This document shows, piece after piece, positions 16,578 to 24,692 of a stretch of 64,000 nucleotides of DNA. The position numbers were made by a program, and so were the translations under genes. Under the pieces are notes generated by a model. The model made no database searches and had not been told where the DNA came from. It saw only the letters and a program-made list of their open reading frames with translations. How positions within the stretch are numbered: the first letter of the stretch is position 1; each line of letters opens with the position of its first letter. Origin of the DNA: Streptomyces sp. NRRL WC-3605 (GTDB lineage Bacteria > Actinomycetota > Actinomycetes > Streptomycetales > Streptomycetaceae); NCBI RefSeq assembly GCF_001509795.1, contig NZ_LLZN01000091.1, forward strand, positions 186,001 to 250,000. Reading direction: 5' to 3'.

Positions 16578-16620
16578 CAAAGTCCCGTCGTTCGCCCGTA
16601 GGGCGGCAGGCGGGACTTTG
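16578..16620. terminator. Terminator after the NYN gene
   Basis: CAAAGTCCCG (16578-16587) pairs with CGGGACTTTG (16611-16620), with an inner GCCC-GTA-GGGC stem at 16594-16604. It lies 11 bp after the NYN stop and 11 bp before the stop of the convergent hydrolase, so it can serve both. Confidence 0.75.
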
Positions 16621-16630
16621 CGGACACGAC

Positions 16631-17512
16631 CTAGCCCCCGGTGACCGTGTCCCAGAAGTCGGCCGTGGCCCGGGCGGTCGGCAGGGGCCGGTCGGCGTTG
16701 GGTGAGTGCTCGGCACCCGGAATCACCGTCCGGTGCGCGCGCAGCCGTTCGGCCATGTCGTCCAGGACGGAGACCGGCCAGGTGTCGTCGCTCGCCCCCG
16801 ACAGGACGTGGAACGGCAGCGGCAGGGCGGCGAGTTCGTCCACGCGGTCCGGTTCCGTGCACAACTGGCGTCCCGTCGCCAGGAGTTGCGCGGGCTTGGT
16901 GCCCAGCCAGCGGCGGCGCAGCAGCTCCGGGCCGCCGATGCCGCGGGCCGGGCCGCCGACCTCCTCGGGCGGCCCCATGGCGAGGATCGCCTCCCAGGTC
17001 TCGGCCATGGTCATCACCGCGAGCGCGTCCCGCAGCAGCTTCACGCGCTGCTGCTGGGAATCCGAGATCTGGGCGGGGCCCGACGCCATCAGGGTCAGCG
17101 ACCGGAAGGGCGTGCGGTCGAGGAGGACGGCCGCGCGGGCGATCTGGCCGCCCAGCGAGTGGCCGAACAGGTGCAGCGGGGAGTCGAGGGGGCCGAGGGC
17201 CGCCGCCTGCGCGAGTACGTCACGCGCCAACTCACCCCGCTCATAGGCGGATTCGTCGTGTTCGGGCCCGTCCGACTCGTGCTGGCCGCGCCCGTCGACG
17301 GCCACCGTGCGATAGCCGCGCTCCGCGAGCGGCCCCTGCATCAGGGTGAAGTCCTCCTTGCTGCCGGTGAATCCGGGCAGCATCAGCGCGACCCCGCGGG
17401 GCCGCACCCCGGGCGCGACGGGGCAGTCGACGACGGCGAAGGCGCCGCGGTCGGTCCGCAGGGCGTAGGCGTGGGAGCCGGGAGGCGGGGTGTGGACGGG
17501 TTCGCTGCTCAC
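16631..17512 (-). CDS. Alpha/beta-hydrolase
   Basis: 293 residues from GTG 17512. The core shows the oxyanion region MLPGFTGSKED, the nucleophile elbow LFGHSLGGQIA (Ser ~118), the acid region SGASDDTWPVS and the catalytic His in IPGAEHSPNADRP. No signal peptide, so cytoplasmic; it resembles lysophospholipase/esterase-type serine hydrolases of unknown substrate. An alternative GTG at 17548 exists, but it crowds the helicase terminator at 17566-17612 and lacks a ribosome site; the chosen GTG also lacks a good one, so the exact start is uncertain. Confidence 0.85.
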   Translation of the reverse strand: MSSEPVHTPPPGSHAYALRTDRGAFAVVDCPVAPGVRPRGVALMLPGFTGSKEDFTLMQGPLAERGYRTVAVDGRGQHESDGPEHDESAYERGELARDVLAQAAALGPLDSPLHLFGHSLGGQIARAAVLLDRTPFRSLTLMASGPAQISDSQQQRVKLLRDALAVMTMAETWEAILAMGPPEEVGGPARGIGGPELLRRRWLGTKPAQLLATGRQLCTEPDRVDELAALPLPFHVLSGASDDTWPVSVLDDMAERLRAHRTVIPGAEHSPNADRPLPTARATADFWDTVTGG

Positions 17513-17565
17513 GAGGGGGAGGGTAACCGGTGCGCCCCCGGCGTCCACCGCGCGGGAGCCCGGGA

Positions 17566-17612
17566 ACGCCGACGGCCCGGCCCCCCTCTCGGTGGGGCCG
17601 GGCCGTCGGCGT
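17566..17612. terminator. Terminator of the DEAD-box helicase gene
   Basis: A perfect 19-bp GC stem (17566-17584 with 17594-17612, core GCCGACGGCCCGG) lies 9 bp after the helicase stop. It separates helicase transcription from the hydrolase downstream on the same strand. Confidence 0.85.
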
Positions 17613-17620
17613 CGTGCGGG

Positions 17621-20059
17621 TCAGCTCTCCGCGGGCTCCTCGGCGACTGCCGTGGCCTTGCGGGCGCGGCGCACCTTCGGCTTCGCCTCGGCGGCCGTCT
17701 CCACGGTCTCCTCGGCGGCCGCGGCCTTGCGGGTGCGGCGGCGGGGTGCCGCGGGCTCCTGCGTGGCCTGGGCCGGGATGTCGGCGGCCTCGGCGGTCGC
17801 CGCCGCGGTCTTGCGGGTGCGGCGGGCCTTGGGCTTGGCCTCCGTGCCCTCGGCCGTGTCGACGGCGGCCTCGGCGGTCGCGGCGGCCTTGCGGGTCCGG
17901 CGCGGCTTGGCCTCGGCCGTCTCGGACGCGTCGGCCGGAGCCTCGGCGGTCGCCGCGGTCTTGCGGGTGCGGCGCGCCTTCGGCTTGGCCTCCGTGCCCT
18001 CGGCCGTGTCGACGGCCGCTTCGGCGGTCGCGGCGGCCTTGCGGGTCCGGCGCGGCTTGGTCGTCTCGGCGGCCTCCGGCTCCTGAGCCGTCTGCGCCGG
18101 GATGTCGGCCGCCTCGGCGGTCGCCGCGGTCTTGCGGGTGCGGCGGGCCTTGGGCTTGGCCTCGGTGGCCTCGGCCGTGTCGAGGGCCGCTTCGGCCGTC
18201 TTCCGCGTCCGGCGCGGCTTGGCCTCGGTCGTCTCGGCCACCTCGGCGGGGGCCTCGGCGGTCGCGGCGGCCTTGCGGGTGCGGCGGCGCGGGGCGGCCG
18301 CGGGGGCCTCCTCCGTCACCGGTGCGGCGACCGGCTCGGACGCCCGTACGGCCTCCTCGGCGGCCTCGGCCACCGGCGCCGTCTGCGCCTCGGCCGACTT
18401 GCGGGTACGGCGGCGGCGCGGCTTCGCCGCGGTCTCCTCGGCGGTCTCCACGGCCGGGCCCTCGGCCGTGGCCACGGCGGCCTCGGCCTCCTGCGGGGCC
18501 GGCGCGGCCGTCAGGGACGCCTCGGCCGGTGCGCCGCCGCGGGTGCGGCGACGGCGGCGGGGCGTGCGCGACTCGGTCGCGGACTCCGCGGTCTCCGCGG
18601 GGGCCGCCTCCGCCGCCGGCGTACCGGTGGCGTCGGGCGCCGCCGGGGCGTCCAGCGGGCTCCCGCCGCGCGTCCGGCGACGGCGGCGCGGCGTGCGCGC
18701 CGGGCGCTCACGTTCCTCGGTGCGGGAGTCGTCCCGGCCGCCGCGGCCACCACGGCCGCGGGCGCCGCGGCCACCGGTCTCGCCGAGGTCCTCCAGCTCC
18801 TCCGCCGCCAGCCCGGCGCGCGTGCGCTCCGAGCGGGGCAGGACACCCTTGGTGCCGGCGGGGATCTTCAGGTCCTCGAAGAGGTGGGGCGACGTGGAGT
18901 ACGTCTCCGGCGGGTCGTTGAAGTCGAGCTCCAGCGCCTTGTTGATCAGCTGCCAGCGCGGGATGTCGTCCCAGTCGACGAGGGTGATCGCGATGCCCTT
19001 GGCGCCCGCGCGGCCGGTGCGGCCGATGCGGTGCAGGTACGTCTTCTCCTCTTCGGGCGACTGGTAGTTGACGACGTGGGTGACGCCCTCGACGTCGATG
19101 CCGCGCGCGGCGACGTCGGTGCAGACGAGCACGTCCACCTTGCCGTTGCGGAACGCGCGCAGCGCCTGCTCACGGGCGCCCTGGCCGAGGTCGCCGTGGA
19201 CCGCGCCGGCCGCGAAGCCACGCTGCTGGAGCTGGTCGGCGAGGTCGGCCGCGGTGCGCTTGGTGCGGCAGAAGACCATGGCCAGCCCCCGGCCCTCGGC
19301 CTGGAGGATGCGCGCGACCATCTCGGGCTTGTCCATGTTGTGCGCGCGGTAGACGAACTGCGCGGTGTTCGCGACCGTCTTGCCCTCGTCGTCCGGCGCG
19401 GTCGCGCGGATGTGGGTCGGCTGCGACATGTAGCGGCGCGCGAGGCCGATGACCGCGCCCGGCATGGTCGCCGAGAACAGCATGGTCTGGCGCCGGGCCG
19501 GCAGGAGGTTGATGATCTTCTCGACGTCGGGGAGGAAGCCCAGGTCGAGCATCTCGTCGGCCTCGTCGAGGACGAGCGCCTTGATGTGGCTGAGGTCGAG
19601 CTTCTTCTGGCCCGCGAGGTCGAGAAGCCGGCCCGGGGTGCCGACGACGACGTCGACGCCCTTCTTCAGGGCCTCGACCTGGGGCTCGTAGGCGCGGCCG
19701 CCGTAGATGGCGAGGACGCGGACGTTGCGGACCTTGCCCGCGGTCAGCAGGTCGTTGGTGACCTGCTGGCACAGCTCGCGCGTGGGGACGACGACGAGCG
19801 CCTGGGGGGCGTCGGTGAGGGCGTCGGGACGGGCGCGGCCGGCCTCGACGTCGGCGGGGACGGTGACCCGCTCCAGGAGGGGGAGGCCGAAACCGAGCGT
19901 CTTGCCGGTGCCGGTCTTCGCCTGGCCGATGACGTCCGTGCCGGAGAGGGCGACGGGGAGGGTCATCTCCTGGATGGGGAAGGGGGTGACGATGCCGACG
20001 GCCTCCAGGGCCTCGGCGGTCTCGGGAAGGATTCCGAGCTCTCGGAAAGTCGTAGTCAG
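17621..20059 (-). CDS. DEAD-box RNA helicase with long basic Ala-rich tail
   Basis: About 812 residues. The two RecA-like domains occupy roughly residues 1-400: Q motif FPIQEMTLPVAL, Walker A AKTGTGKT, PTREL, LDEADEM, FSATMPG, ARGIDVEGV and HRIGRTGRAG. From about residue 430 a low-complexity tail of ~380 residues carries many RRTRK-type clusters separated by alanine/glutamate spacers and probably binds RNA or ribosomes. Conservation begins at TTTFRELGILPE; the codon just before is CTG (20059) with AGAGG seven bases upstream. The only ATG is at 20161, giving a 34-residue unconserved extension. I place the start at CTG with moderate confidence. By family: RhlE/CsdA-like, cold or stress RNA remodelling. 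Confidence 0.88.
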   Translation of the reverse strand: MTTTFRELGILPETAEALEAVGIVTPFPIQEMTLPVALSGTDVIGQAKTGTGKTLGFGLPLLERVTVPADVEAGRARPDALTDAPQALVVVPTRELCQQVTNDLLTAGKVRNVRVLAIYGGRAYEPQVEALKKGVDVVVGTPGRLLDLAGQKKLDLSHIKALVLDEADEMLDLGFLPDVEKIINLLPARRQTMLFSATMPGAVIGLARRYMSQPTHIRATAPDDEGKTVANTAQFVYRAHNMDKPEMVARILQAEGRGLAMVFCRTKRTAADLADQLQQRGFAAGAVHGDLGQGAREQALRAFRNGKVDVLVCTDVAARGIDVEGVTHVVNYQSPEEEKTYLHRIGRTGRAGAKGIAITLVDWDDIPRWQLINKALELDFNDPPETYSTSPHLFEDLKIPAGTKGVLPRSERTRAGLAAEELEDLGETGGRGARGRGGRGGRDDSRTEERERPARTPRRRRRTRGGSPLDAPAAPDATGTPAAEAAPAETAESATESRTPRRRRRTRGGAPAEASLTAAPAPQEAEAAVATAEGPAVETAEETAAKPRRRRTRKSAEAQTAPVAEAAEEAVRASEPVAAPVTEEAPAAAPRRRTRKAAATAEAPAEVAETTEAKPRRTRKTAEAALDTAEATEAKPKARRTRKTAATAEAADIPAQTAQEPEAAETTKPRRTRKAAATAEAAVDTAEGTEAKPKARRTRKTAATAEAPADASETAEAKPRRTRKAAATAEAAVDTAEGTEAKPKARRTRKTAAATAEAADIPAQATQEPAAPRRRTRKAAAAEETVETAAEAKPKVRRARKATAVAEEPAES
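17640..18700 (-). repeat. Tail-encoding degenerate repeats in the helicase gene
   Basis: The C-terminal coding region repeats a basic box (R-R-T-R-K or R-R-R-T-R) followed by AAATAEA-like spacers, about 15 boxes spaced 20-50 residues apart. At DNA level there are long direct repeats, for example the segment encoding EGTEAKPKARRTRKTAATAE occurs at both ~17820-17870 and ~17960-18010. Copy number is likely to vary among strains. Confidence 0.75.
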
Positions 20060-20449
20060 GGTGCTGCCTCTTCTGTGTACGCGGTGCGAGGCGAGCGCGC
20101 GGGGGGTCTTGACGGACCGTGCCGGGGACGTCGGCTGCCGTACGGCGGGACCGTAAGGCACGGGACCACTGCCGACGCTCTAGCGCTCGTACCGCTGAGG
20201 GTGTCCCTCCGGTCGTCGTACGCATGGTGCCGTACGGCCGGGGAGGGCTGTCGGGTCGGAGCCGATCGGGCCACCGACCGGGCATCCTCATAACGCGCGG
20301 CCCGTCGGGTACGTCAGAGTACTCAGCGGGCGCATTACCACCATACCCCGGAATCGCGCACATGCGATGGCCGAATTGGTCACGTAGTCGTCGTCACAGT
20401 GATTGACCAGGGACTTCCGTCACGCACCGAGCGGGCTATTGTGCGCTTC
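20060..20449. other. Divergent promoter region of helicase and ferritin-fold gene
   Basis: 390 bp between the two divergent starts. On the plus side, TATTGT (20437-20442) sits seven bases before ATG 20450. The stretch next to the helicase start has several short inverted GC segments built on GCCGTACGGC and could be a long structured 5' UTR, as is usual for cold-shock helicases. I could not define the helicase promoter. Confidence 0.4.
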
Positions 20450-21205
20450 ATGACGACGCCTGACAACACCTCTGACGCCGCGGACACCGCCGACGCCCCC
20501 GTCGCACGCACCGGGGTCGCCGCCCAGGACTGGGCGAAGGCCTCCACCGATCCCCAGTACCGGGCCGCCGTCGTCGACCTGCTCGGCGCGCTGGCCTACG
20601 GCGAGCTGGCGGCGTTCGAGCGGCTGGCGGAGGACGCAAAGCTGGCGCCGACGCTCGCGGACAAGGCGGAGCTGGCGAAGATGGCGTCGGCCGAGTTCCA
20701 CCACTACGAGAAGCTGCGGGACCGGCTCGCCGAGATCGGTGTCGAGCCCACCGAGGCCATGGAGCCGTTCGTCGCCGCCCTGGACGGCTTCCACCGGCAG
20801 ACGGCCCCCTCGGACTGGCTGGAGGGCCTCGTCAAGGCGTACGTCGGCGACTCGATCGCCAGCGACTTCTACCGGGAGGTCGCCGCCCGGCTCGACTCGG
20901 ACACGCGCGATCTGGTGCTGGCCGTGCTGGACGACACCGGCCACGCCGGGTTCGCCGTGGAGAAGGTGCGCGCGGCCATCGACGCCGACCCGCGTGTGGG
21001 CGGCCGTCTCGCGCTGTGGGCGCGGCGTCTGATGGGCGAGGCCCTGTCGCAGTCGCAGCGGGTGGTCGCGGACCGGGACGCGCTGTCGACGATGCTCGTG
21101 GGCGGGGTCGCGGACGGGTTCGACCTCGCGGAGGTCGGCAAGATGTTCTCGCGGATCACCGAGGCGCACACCAAGCGGATGGCCGCGCTGGGCCTGGCGG
21201 CCTAG
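20450..21205 (+). CDS. Ferritin-like fold protein (MiaE-like)
   Basis: 251 residues, mostly helical. Metal-ligand patterns of a ferritin-like four-helix bundle appear as YGELAAFERLAED, AEFHHYEKLRDRL (ExxHxxE-like), YVGDSIASDFYREV and DDTGHAGFAVEKV. The family is annotated as tRNA-hydroxylase-like or ferritin-like; activity is unproven. TATTGT seven bases before ATG 20450 and no ribosome site imply a leaderless transcript. In mycobacteria the homologue (Rv3210c, from memory) also sits beside the RhlE helicase. Confidence 0.85.
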   Translation: MTTPDNTSDAADTADAPVARTGVAAQDWAKASTDPQYRAAVVDLLGALAYGELAAFERLAEDAKLAPTLADKAELAKMASAEFHHYEKLRDRLAEIGVEPTEAMEPFVAALDGFHRQTAPSDWLEGLVKAYVGDSIASDFYREVAARLDSDTRDLVLAVLDDTGHAGFAVEKVRAAIDADPRVGGRLALWARRLMGEALSQSQRVVADRDALSTMLVGGVADGFDLAEVGKMFSRITEAHTKRMAALGLAA

Positions 21206-21246
21206 CCGCCCCACATGTCAGGCGCTCGGCGACCGCTTCCTCCGGG

Positions 21247-21360
21247 CTAGGGGGTGTCTTGCCGATCAGGCCGGGCTCCCGGTGTCTGGCACCGCGCCTC
21301 GCCGCGTTGTCGTCGGTCGCCGATGCGCCGCATCGACTCCCTCCTCAAGACACCCCCTAG
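21247..21360. mobile_element. 106-bp MITE-like element with CTAG target duplication
   Basis: Inverted ends GGGGTGTCTTG (21251-21261) and CAAGACACCCC (21346-21356) are perfect and are flanked on both sides by CTAG (21247-21250 and 21357-21360). CTAG duplications are typical of IS5-group transposition. The 84-bp interior has no transposase and looks like the joined ends of a larger IS. The right CTAG contains the TAG stop of the adjoining minus-strand membrane protein (read as CTAG on that strand), so insertion touched the end of that gene. Confidence 0.8.
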
Positions 21361-21626
21361 GCGGTGGCCGAGCGGCGGCCGAGTCTTCCCGCGGGGCGCA
21401 CCAGCAGGGAGAGTGAGGCGGCGGCGACGATCGCGGCGCCGGTCAGGATCACGGCGAGGTTGCCGAAGTCGAGCGCCGTGTGCGTGACGAAGGCGCCGAA
21501 GAGGGCGCCGCCGGCACCGGTCGGCAGGACGAGCGAGCGGGCGGGCATGCGGTGCGGCAGGCGGCTGTACGCGGCCCACGCCAGGGCCAGGCCGAGGATC
21601 GCGGAGCTGAGCGCTTCCAAGAGCAT
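21357..21626 (-). CDS. Small integral membrane protein
   Basis: 89 residues from ATG 21626 (GGGAGGG upstream). Hydrophobic stretches MLLEALSSAILGLALAWAAY, LPTGAGGALFGAFVTH and LAVILTGAAIVAAASLSLLV indicate about three spans, ending in a basic tail RLGRRSATA. No family assigned. The stop codon is supplied by the target-site duplication of the adjoining MITE-like element, so the original C-terminus may have differed. Confidence 0.75.
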   Translation of the reverse strand: MLLEALSSAILGLALAWAAYSRLPHRMPARSLVLPTGAGGALFGAFVTHTALDFGNLAVILTGAAIVAAASLSLLVRPAGRLGRRSATA

Positions 21627-21784
21627 GCTGGGGTCCCTCCCACATGGCCGACCTGCTCGAAACGGTCGTACCCCGTCATACCCCTGACCTGCGGAATCCA
21701 ATCCTCCTCTGTGAACGGGCTGTGTCCCGCGCGTGGAGGAGACCTGGAGGCGCCGACGCCGCGGAACGCGGTGCGGGGAACGGA

Positions 21785-21820
21785 AGAGGGGCCCGGCGAC
21801 CGTGGTCGCCGGGCCCCTCT
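21785..21820. terminator. Terminator after the DUF3107 gene
   Basis: Perfect 17-bp stem AGAGGGGCCCGGCGACC (21785-21801) with its complement at 21804-21820, 24 bp beyond the DUF3107 stop on the minus strand. Confidence 0.85.
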
Positions 21821-21844
21821 CCGCACGCTGTGGCGGCGGATGCC

Positions 21845-22072
21845 TCAGAGTGCGCCGAAGCCCACCTTGCGCGGAGCCGGCTCACCGAGCTCCACGTACG
21901 CGAGACGGTCGGCCGGGACGAGGACCTTGCGGCCGTGCTCGTCGACGAGGCTCAGCAGCTGAGACTTGCCTGCCAGCGCCTCGGACACCGCCCGCTCGAC
22001 GTCCTCGGCACTCTGACCGCTCTCCAGAACGATCTCGCGGGGCGCGTGCTGCACGCCGATCTTGACCTCCAC
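21845..22072 (-). CDS. DUF3107 protein
   Basis: 75 residues beginning MEVKIGVQHAPREIVLESG from GTG 22072, with GGAGG nine bases upstream; a longer frame from 22129 is not conserved. The middle, SAEDVERAVSEAL, and the end, KVLVPADRLAYVELGEPAPR, match the actinobacterial DUF3107 family (Rv3208A/TB9.4 type), a very conserved small ATP-synthase-like-named protein without proven function. It lies next to the TetR gene, as in mycobacteria. Confidence 0.88.
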   Translation of the reverse strand: MEVKIGVQHAPREIVLESGQSAEDVERAVSEALAGKSQLLSLVDEHGRKVLVPADRLAYVELGEPAPRKVGFGAL

Positions 22073-22202
22073 GGCTATGTCCCTCCGACGGTCAGTGAAG
22101 TGCGCGACCTTGCGCGCCGTACCCAGCACACATTAGCCCGGTGAGGGGATGTCCACGCTCCGCCGGGCCACGCCAGGAGCGAACAGCGGACGGGAACAAA
22201 CG

Positions 22203-22253
22203 CGCACCACGCGCGCGTGCGGGCCCGAGGCGGCCGTACGCGCGCGTGGTGCG
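22203..22253. terminator. Terminator after the TetR gene
   Basis: Perfect 16-bp stem CGCACCACGCGCGCGT (22203-22218) with its complement at 22238-22253, just past the TetR stop at 22267 on the minus strand. Confidence 0.8.
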
Positions 22254-22266
22254 TGACGTGTGCGGC

Positions 22267-22908
22267 TCAGTGCGCGTCGGAGCCGTGCAGCGGGAAGCCG
22301 GCGATACCGCGCCAGGCCAGCGACGTCAGCAGCTGGACGGCCTGGTCGCGCGGGACGCTGCGGTCGCTGTGCAGCCAGGAGCGGGCCACCACCTGCGCGA
22401 GCCCGCCGAGGCCGGAGGCCAGCAGCATCGACTCCGCGCGCGAGAGCCCGGTGTCCTCGGCGATGACGTCGCAGATCGCCTCGGCGCAGTCGTTCGTGAC
22501 CTTGTCGACGCGCTCGCGCACGGCGGGCTCGTTGGTCAGGTCGGACTCGAAGACCAGCCGGAAGGCGCCACCGTCGTCCTCGACGTACGCGAAGTAGGCG
22601 TCCATCGTGGCGCGCACGCGCTGCTTGTTGTCGGTGGTCGACGCGAGCGCGCTGCGCACCGACTGGATCAGCGACTCGCAGTGCTGGTCCAGGAGCGCGA
22701 GATAGAGGTCGAGCTTGCCCGGGAAGTGCTGGTAGAGCACCGGCTTGCTGACACCGGCGCGCTCGGCGATGTCGTCCATCGCGGCGGCGTGGTAGCCCTG
22801 CGCCACGAAGACTTCCTGGGCGGCGCCCAGCAGCTGGTTCCGTCGGGCACGGCGCGGCAGGCGCGTGCCTCGCGGGCGTGCCGCCTCTGTCTGCTCGATG
22901 GCTGTCAC
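22267..22908 (-). CDS. TetR-family regulator
   Basis: 213 residues. The N-terminal DNA-binding domain is canonical: LLGAAQEVFVAQGYHAAAMD, DIAERAGVSKPVLYQHFPGK, LDLYLALLD. The C-terminal ligand domain has AYVEDDGGAFRLVFESDL. GTG 22908 follows GGAGG closely; ATG 22932 is an alternative without a site. The homologue of Rv3208, beside DUF3107 in both genera. Targets unknown; no clear palindrome was identified in the 237-bp gap upstream. Confidence 0.9.
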   Translation of the reverse strand: MTAIEQTEAARPRGTRLPRRARRNQLLGAAQEVFVAQGYHAAAMDDIAERAGVSKPVLYQHFPGKLDLYLALLDQHCESLIQSVRSALASTTDNKQRVRATMDAYFAYVEDDGGAFRLVFESDLTNEPAVRERVDKVTNDCAEAICDVIAEDTGLSRAESMLLASGLGGLAQVVARSWLHSDRSVPRDQAVQLLTSLAWRGIAGFPLHGSDAH

Positions 22909-23145
22909 GCCGCCTCCCAAGATCGTCCACATGCGGTGTGCGCCGCGTCGCCATCGTACTTTTCGGTAACCCCGGTGTGCGCGGTGCGAGCGCAGAATTT
23001 CACGGACCGGACGGTGGCGAAAGTCGCACGGAGGGTTTGAAACCGGGTCGCAATGGGCATGGGCCTCGAATCTCTCCTGCTCAGCGGCCCTGTTCCCGCG
23101 CCCGGACGGGCCCTCGCCGGTCCCGGCCCTCGCGGCACCGGCCGG

Positions 23146-23370
23146 TCAGCGATAGTCGTCCTCGTCGAGGGAGACCACGCGCGCCTGCTCGACCAGATCG
23201 GCCTCGTTGGCCCGGTCCGGGTCCACCTCCGTCAGCGGGTCGTCGCGGTCCGGTGTGACGTCCGCCTTCTGCTCTGCGGCGTCGGCGGGCGGCGCCTCGA
23301 CGTCGAACTCCTCGGCGTCCTCGGAGTCGTCGTGCACGAACGTCTCGGGGTCGGTGGGATCGACGGCCAT
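23146..23370 (-). CDS. Small acidic hypothetical protein
   Basis: 74 residues, extremely acidic and probably disordered: DPETFVHDDSEDAEEFDVEA, then DRDDPLTEVDPDRANEADLV and RVVSLDEDDYR. AAAGGGAG seven bases before ATG 23370 supports it as a real gene. No known domain. The C-terminal conserved-looking motif (LVEQARVV) suggests a short binding segment. Nothing coding is visible in 23371-23659 apart from the promoter of the next gene. Confidence 0.65.
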   Translation of the reverse strand: MAVDPTDPETFVHDDSEDAEEFDVEAPPADAAEQKADVTPDRDDPLTEVDPDRANEADLVEQARVVSLDEDDYR

Positions 23371-23659
23371 GGTGGGCTCCCTTTCCTAGAACGTCCCCGT
23401 GGGGGGTGCGGTGTCCCCGGGCGAGACTGGGGTCCGTGTCCGGGTGCCCTGCGTACGAGCCTAGGAGACACCCGATCCGGACGCTATGCGATGAGCGGGC
23501 CGTTCGCGGGCGATCCGGGCGGTTTCCGGACCGCTGCGCACGGGACGGTCCCCGTGGCCGGTTCCCGGCGGTAGTCCTGCCATGTACGCGTCGGCTTGTG
23601 ATGGCGAACACAATGGCGAACGCATGAATCACCGCGTGATCACCTCGTAACATTGCCGC

Positions 23660-24685
23660 ATGTCTTCGACCGAGCTGCCCTCCGTGCCGGCCGCCCACGT
23701 GCTCCCCCAGGTGGCGACCGTCCGGGTCGCGGAGGGGGAGCGGCTGCGGTCGGTCGGGCTGCCCGGCGTGACGCTCACCGTGCGGTCGCGCCCGCCCGCG
23801 CGTGAAGGGCTGCCCCCCGCGCTGTACGTCCACGGGCTCGGCGGCTCCTCGCTCAACTGGTCGGCGCTCATGGAGCAGCTCGACGGCGTCGTCGACTCCG
23901 AGGCCGTCGACCTGCCCGGCTTCGGCGACTCCCCGCCACCGGACGACGGCAACTACTCCATCACCGCGCACGCACGCGCGGTGATCCGCTATCTGGACGC
24001 GTCCGGCCGCGGCCCCGTACACCTCTTCGGCAACTCGCTCGGCGGTGCGGTCTCCACGCGCGTCGCCGCCGTCCGCCCCGACCTCGTCCGTACGCTCACC
24101 CTCGTGTCGCCCGCGCTACCGGAGCTCCGCGTCCAGCGCACCGCCGTGCCCACCGGGCTGCTGGCGGTGCCGGGGGTGACGGCGCTCTTCACGCGGCTCA
24201 CCCGGAAGTGGACGGCGGAGCAGCGCGTGCGGGGGGTGCTGCAGCTCTGCTACGGCGAGCCGGGACGGGTGACGCCGGAGGGCTTCCGCGACGCCGTCGC
24301 GGAGATGGAACGGCGGCTGCGGCTGCCGTACTTCTGGGACGCGATGACACGGTCCGCGCGCGGGCTCGTCAACGCCTACACCCTGGGCGGACAGCACGCG
24401 CTGTGGCGGCAGGCCGAGCGGGTGCTGGCCCCGACCCTGCTCGTCTACGGCGGCAAGGACCAGCTCGTCGGCCACCGCATGTCCGTCAGGGCGGCACGTG
24501 CCTTCCGGGACTCCCGGCTGCTGACCCTTCCGGAGGCGGGGCACGTCGCGATGATGGAGTACCCGGACGTCGTGGCCCGGGGCTTCCTCGACCTCCTCGC
24601 GCGGACCCCGGGCGGTGAGCCCGACGCGGGCCGACGCCCGTCCGGCACCGGCGCGGGTGCCCCGACCGAGAACCCGGGGAGCTGA
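23660..24685 (+). CDS. Alpha/beta-hydrolase
   Basis: 341 residues. Oxyanion loop YVHGLGGSSLNWSALM, nucleophile elbow LFGNSLGGAVST (Ser ~125), acid YGGKDQLVGH and His EAGHVAMMEYP are all present, as in the haloalkane dehalogenase/esterase-type fold. No signal peptide. TAACAT six bases before ATG 23660 and no ribosome site suggest leaderless translation. The C-terminal ~20 residues are disordered (Gly/Pro-rich). Only 7 bp separate it from the DUF3152 gene, so the two form an operon, perhaps in envelope maintenance. Confidence 0.88.
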   Translation: MSSTELPSVPAAHVLPQVATVRVAEGERLRSVGLPGVTLTVRSRPPAREGLPPALYVHGLGGSSLNWSALMEQLDGVVDSEAVDLPGFGDSPPPDDGNYSITAHARAVIRYLDASGRGPVHLFGNSLGGAVSTRVAAVRPDLVRTLTLVSPALPELRVQRTAVPTGLLAVPGVTALFTRLTRKWTAEQRVRGVLQLCYGEPGRVTPEGFRDAVAEMERRLRLPYFWDAMTRSARGLVNAYTLGGQHALWRQAERVLAPTLLVYGGKDQLVGHRMSVRAARAFRDSRLLTLPEAGHVAMMEYPDVVARGFLDLLARTPGGEPDAGRRPSGTGAGAPTENPGS

Positions 24686-24692
24686 GGCGCGC

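Noticed and set aside
16706..20293. A 1195-codon plus-strand frame opposite the hydrolase and helicase
   Set aside because: Low-complexity Gly/Arg/Leu product; the minus strand carries clear helicase motifs.
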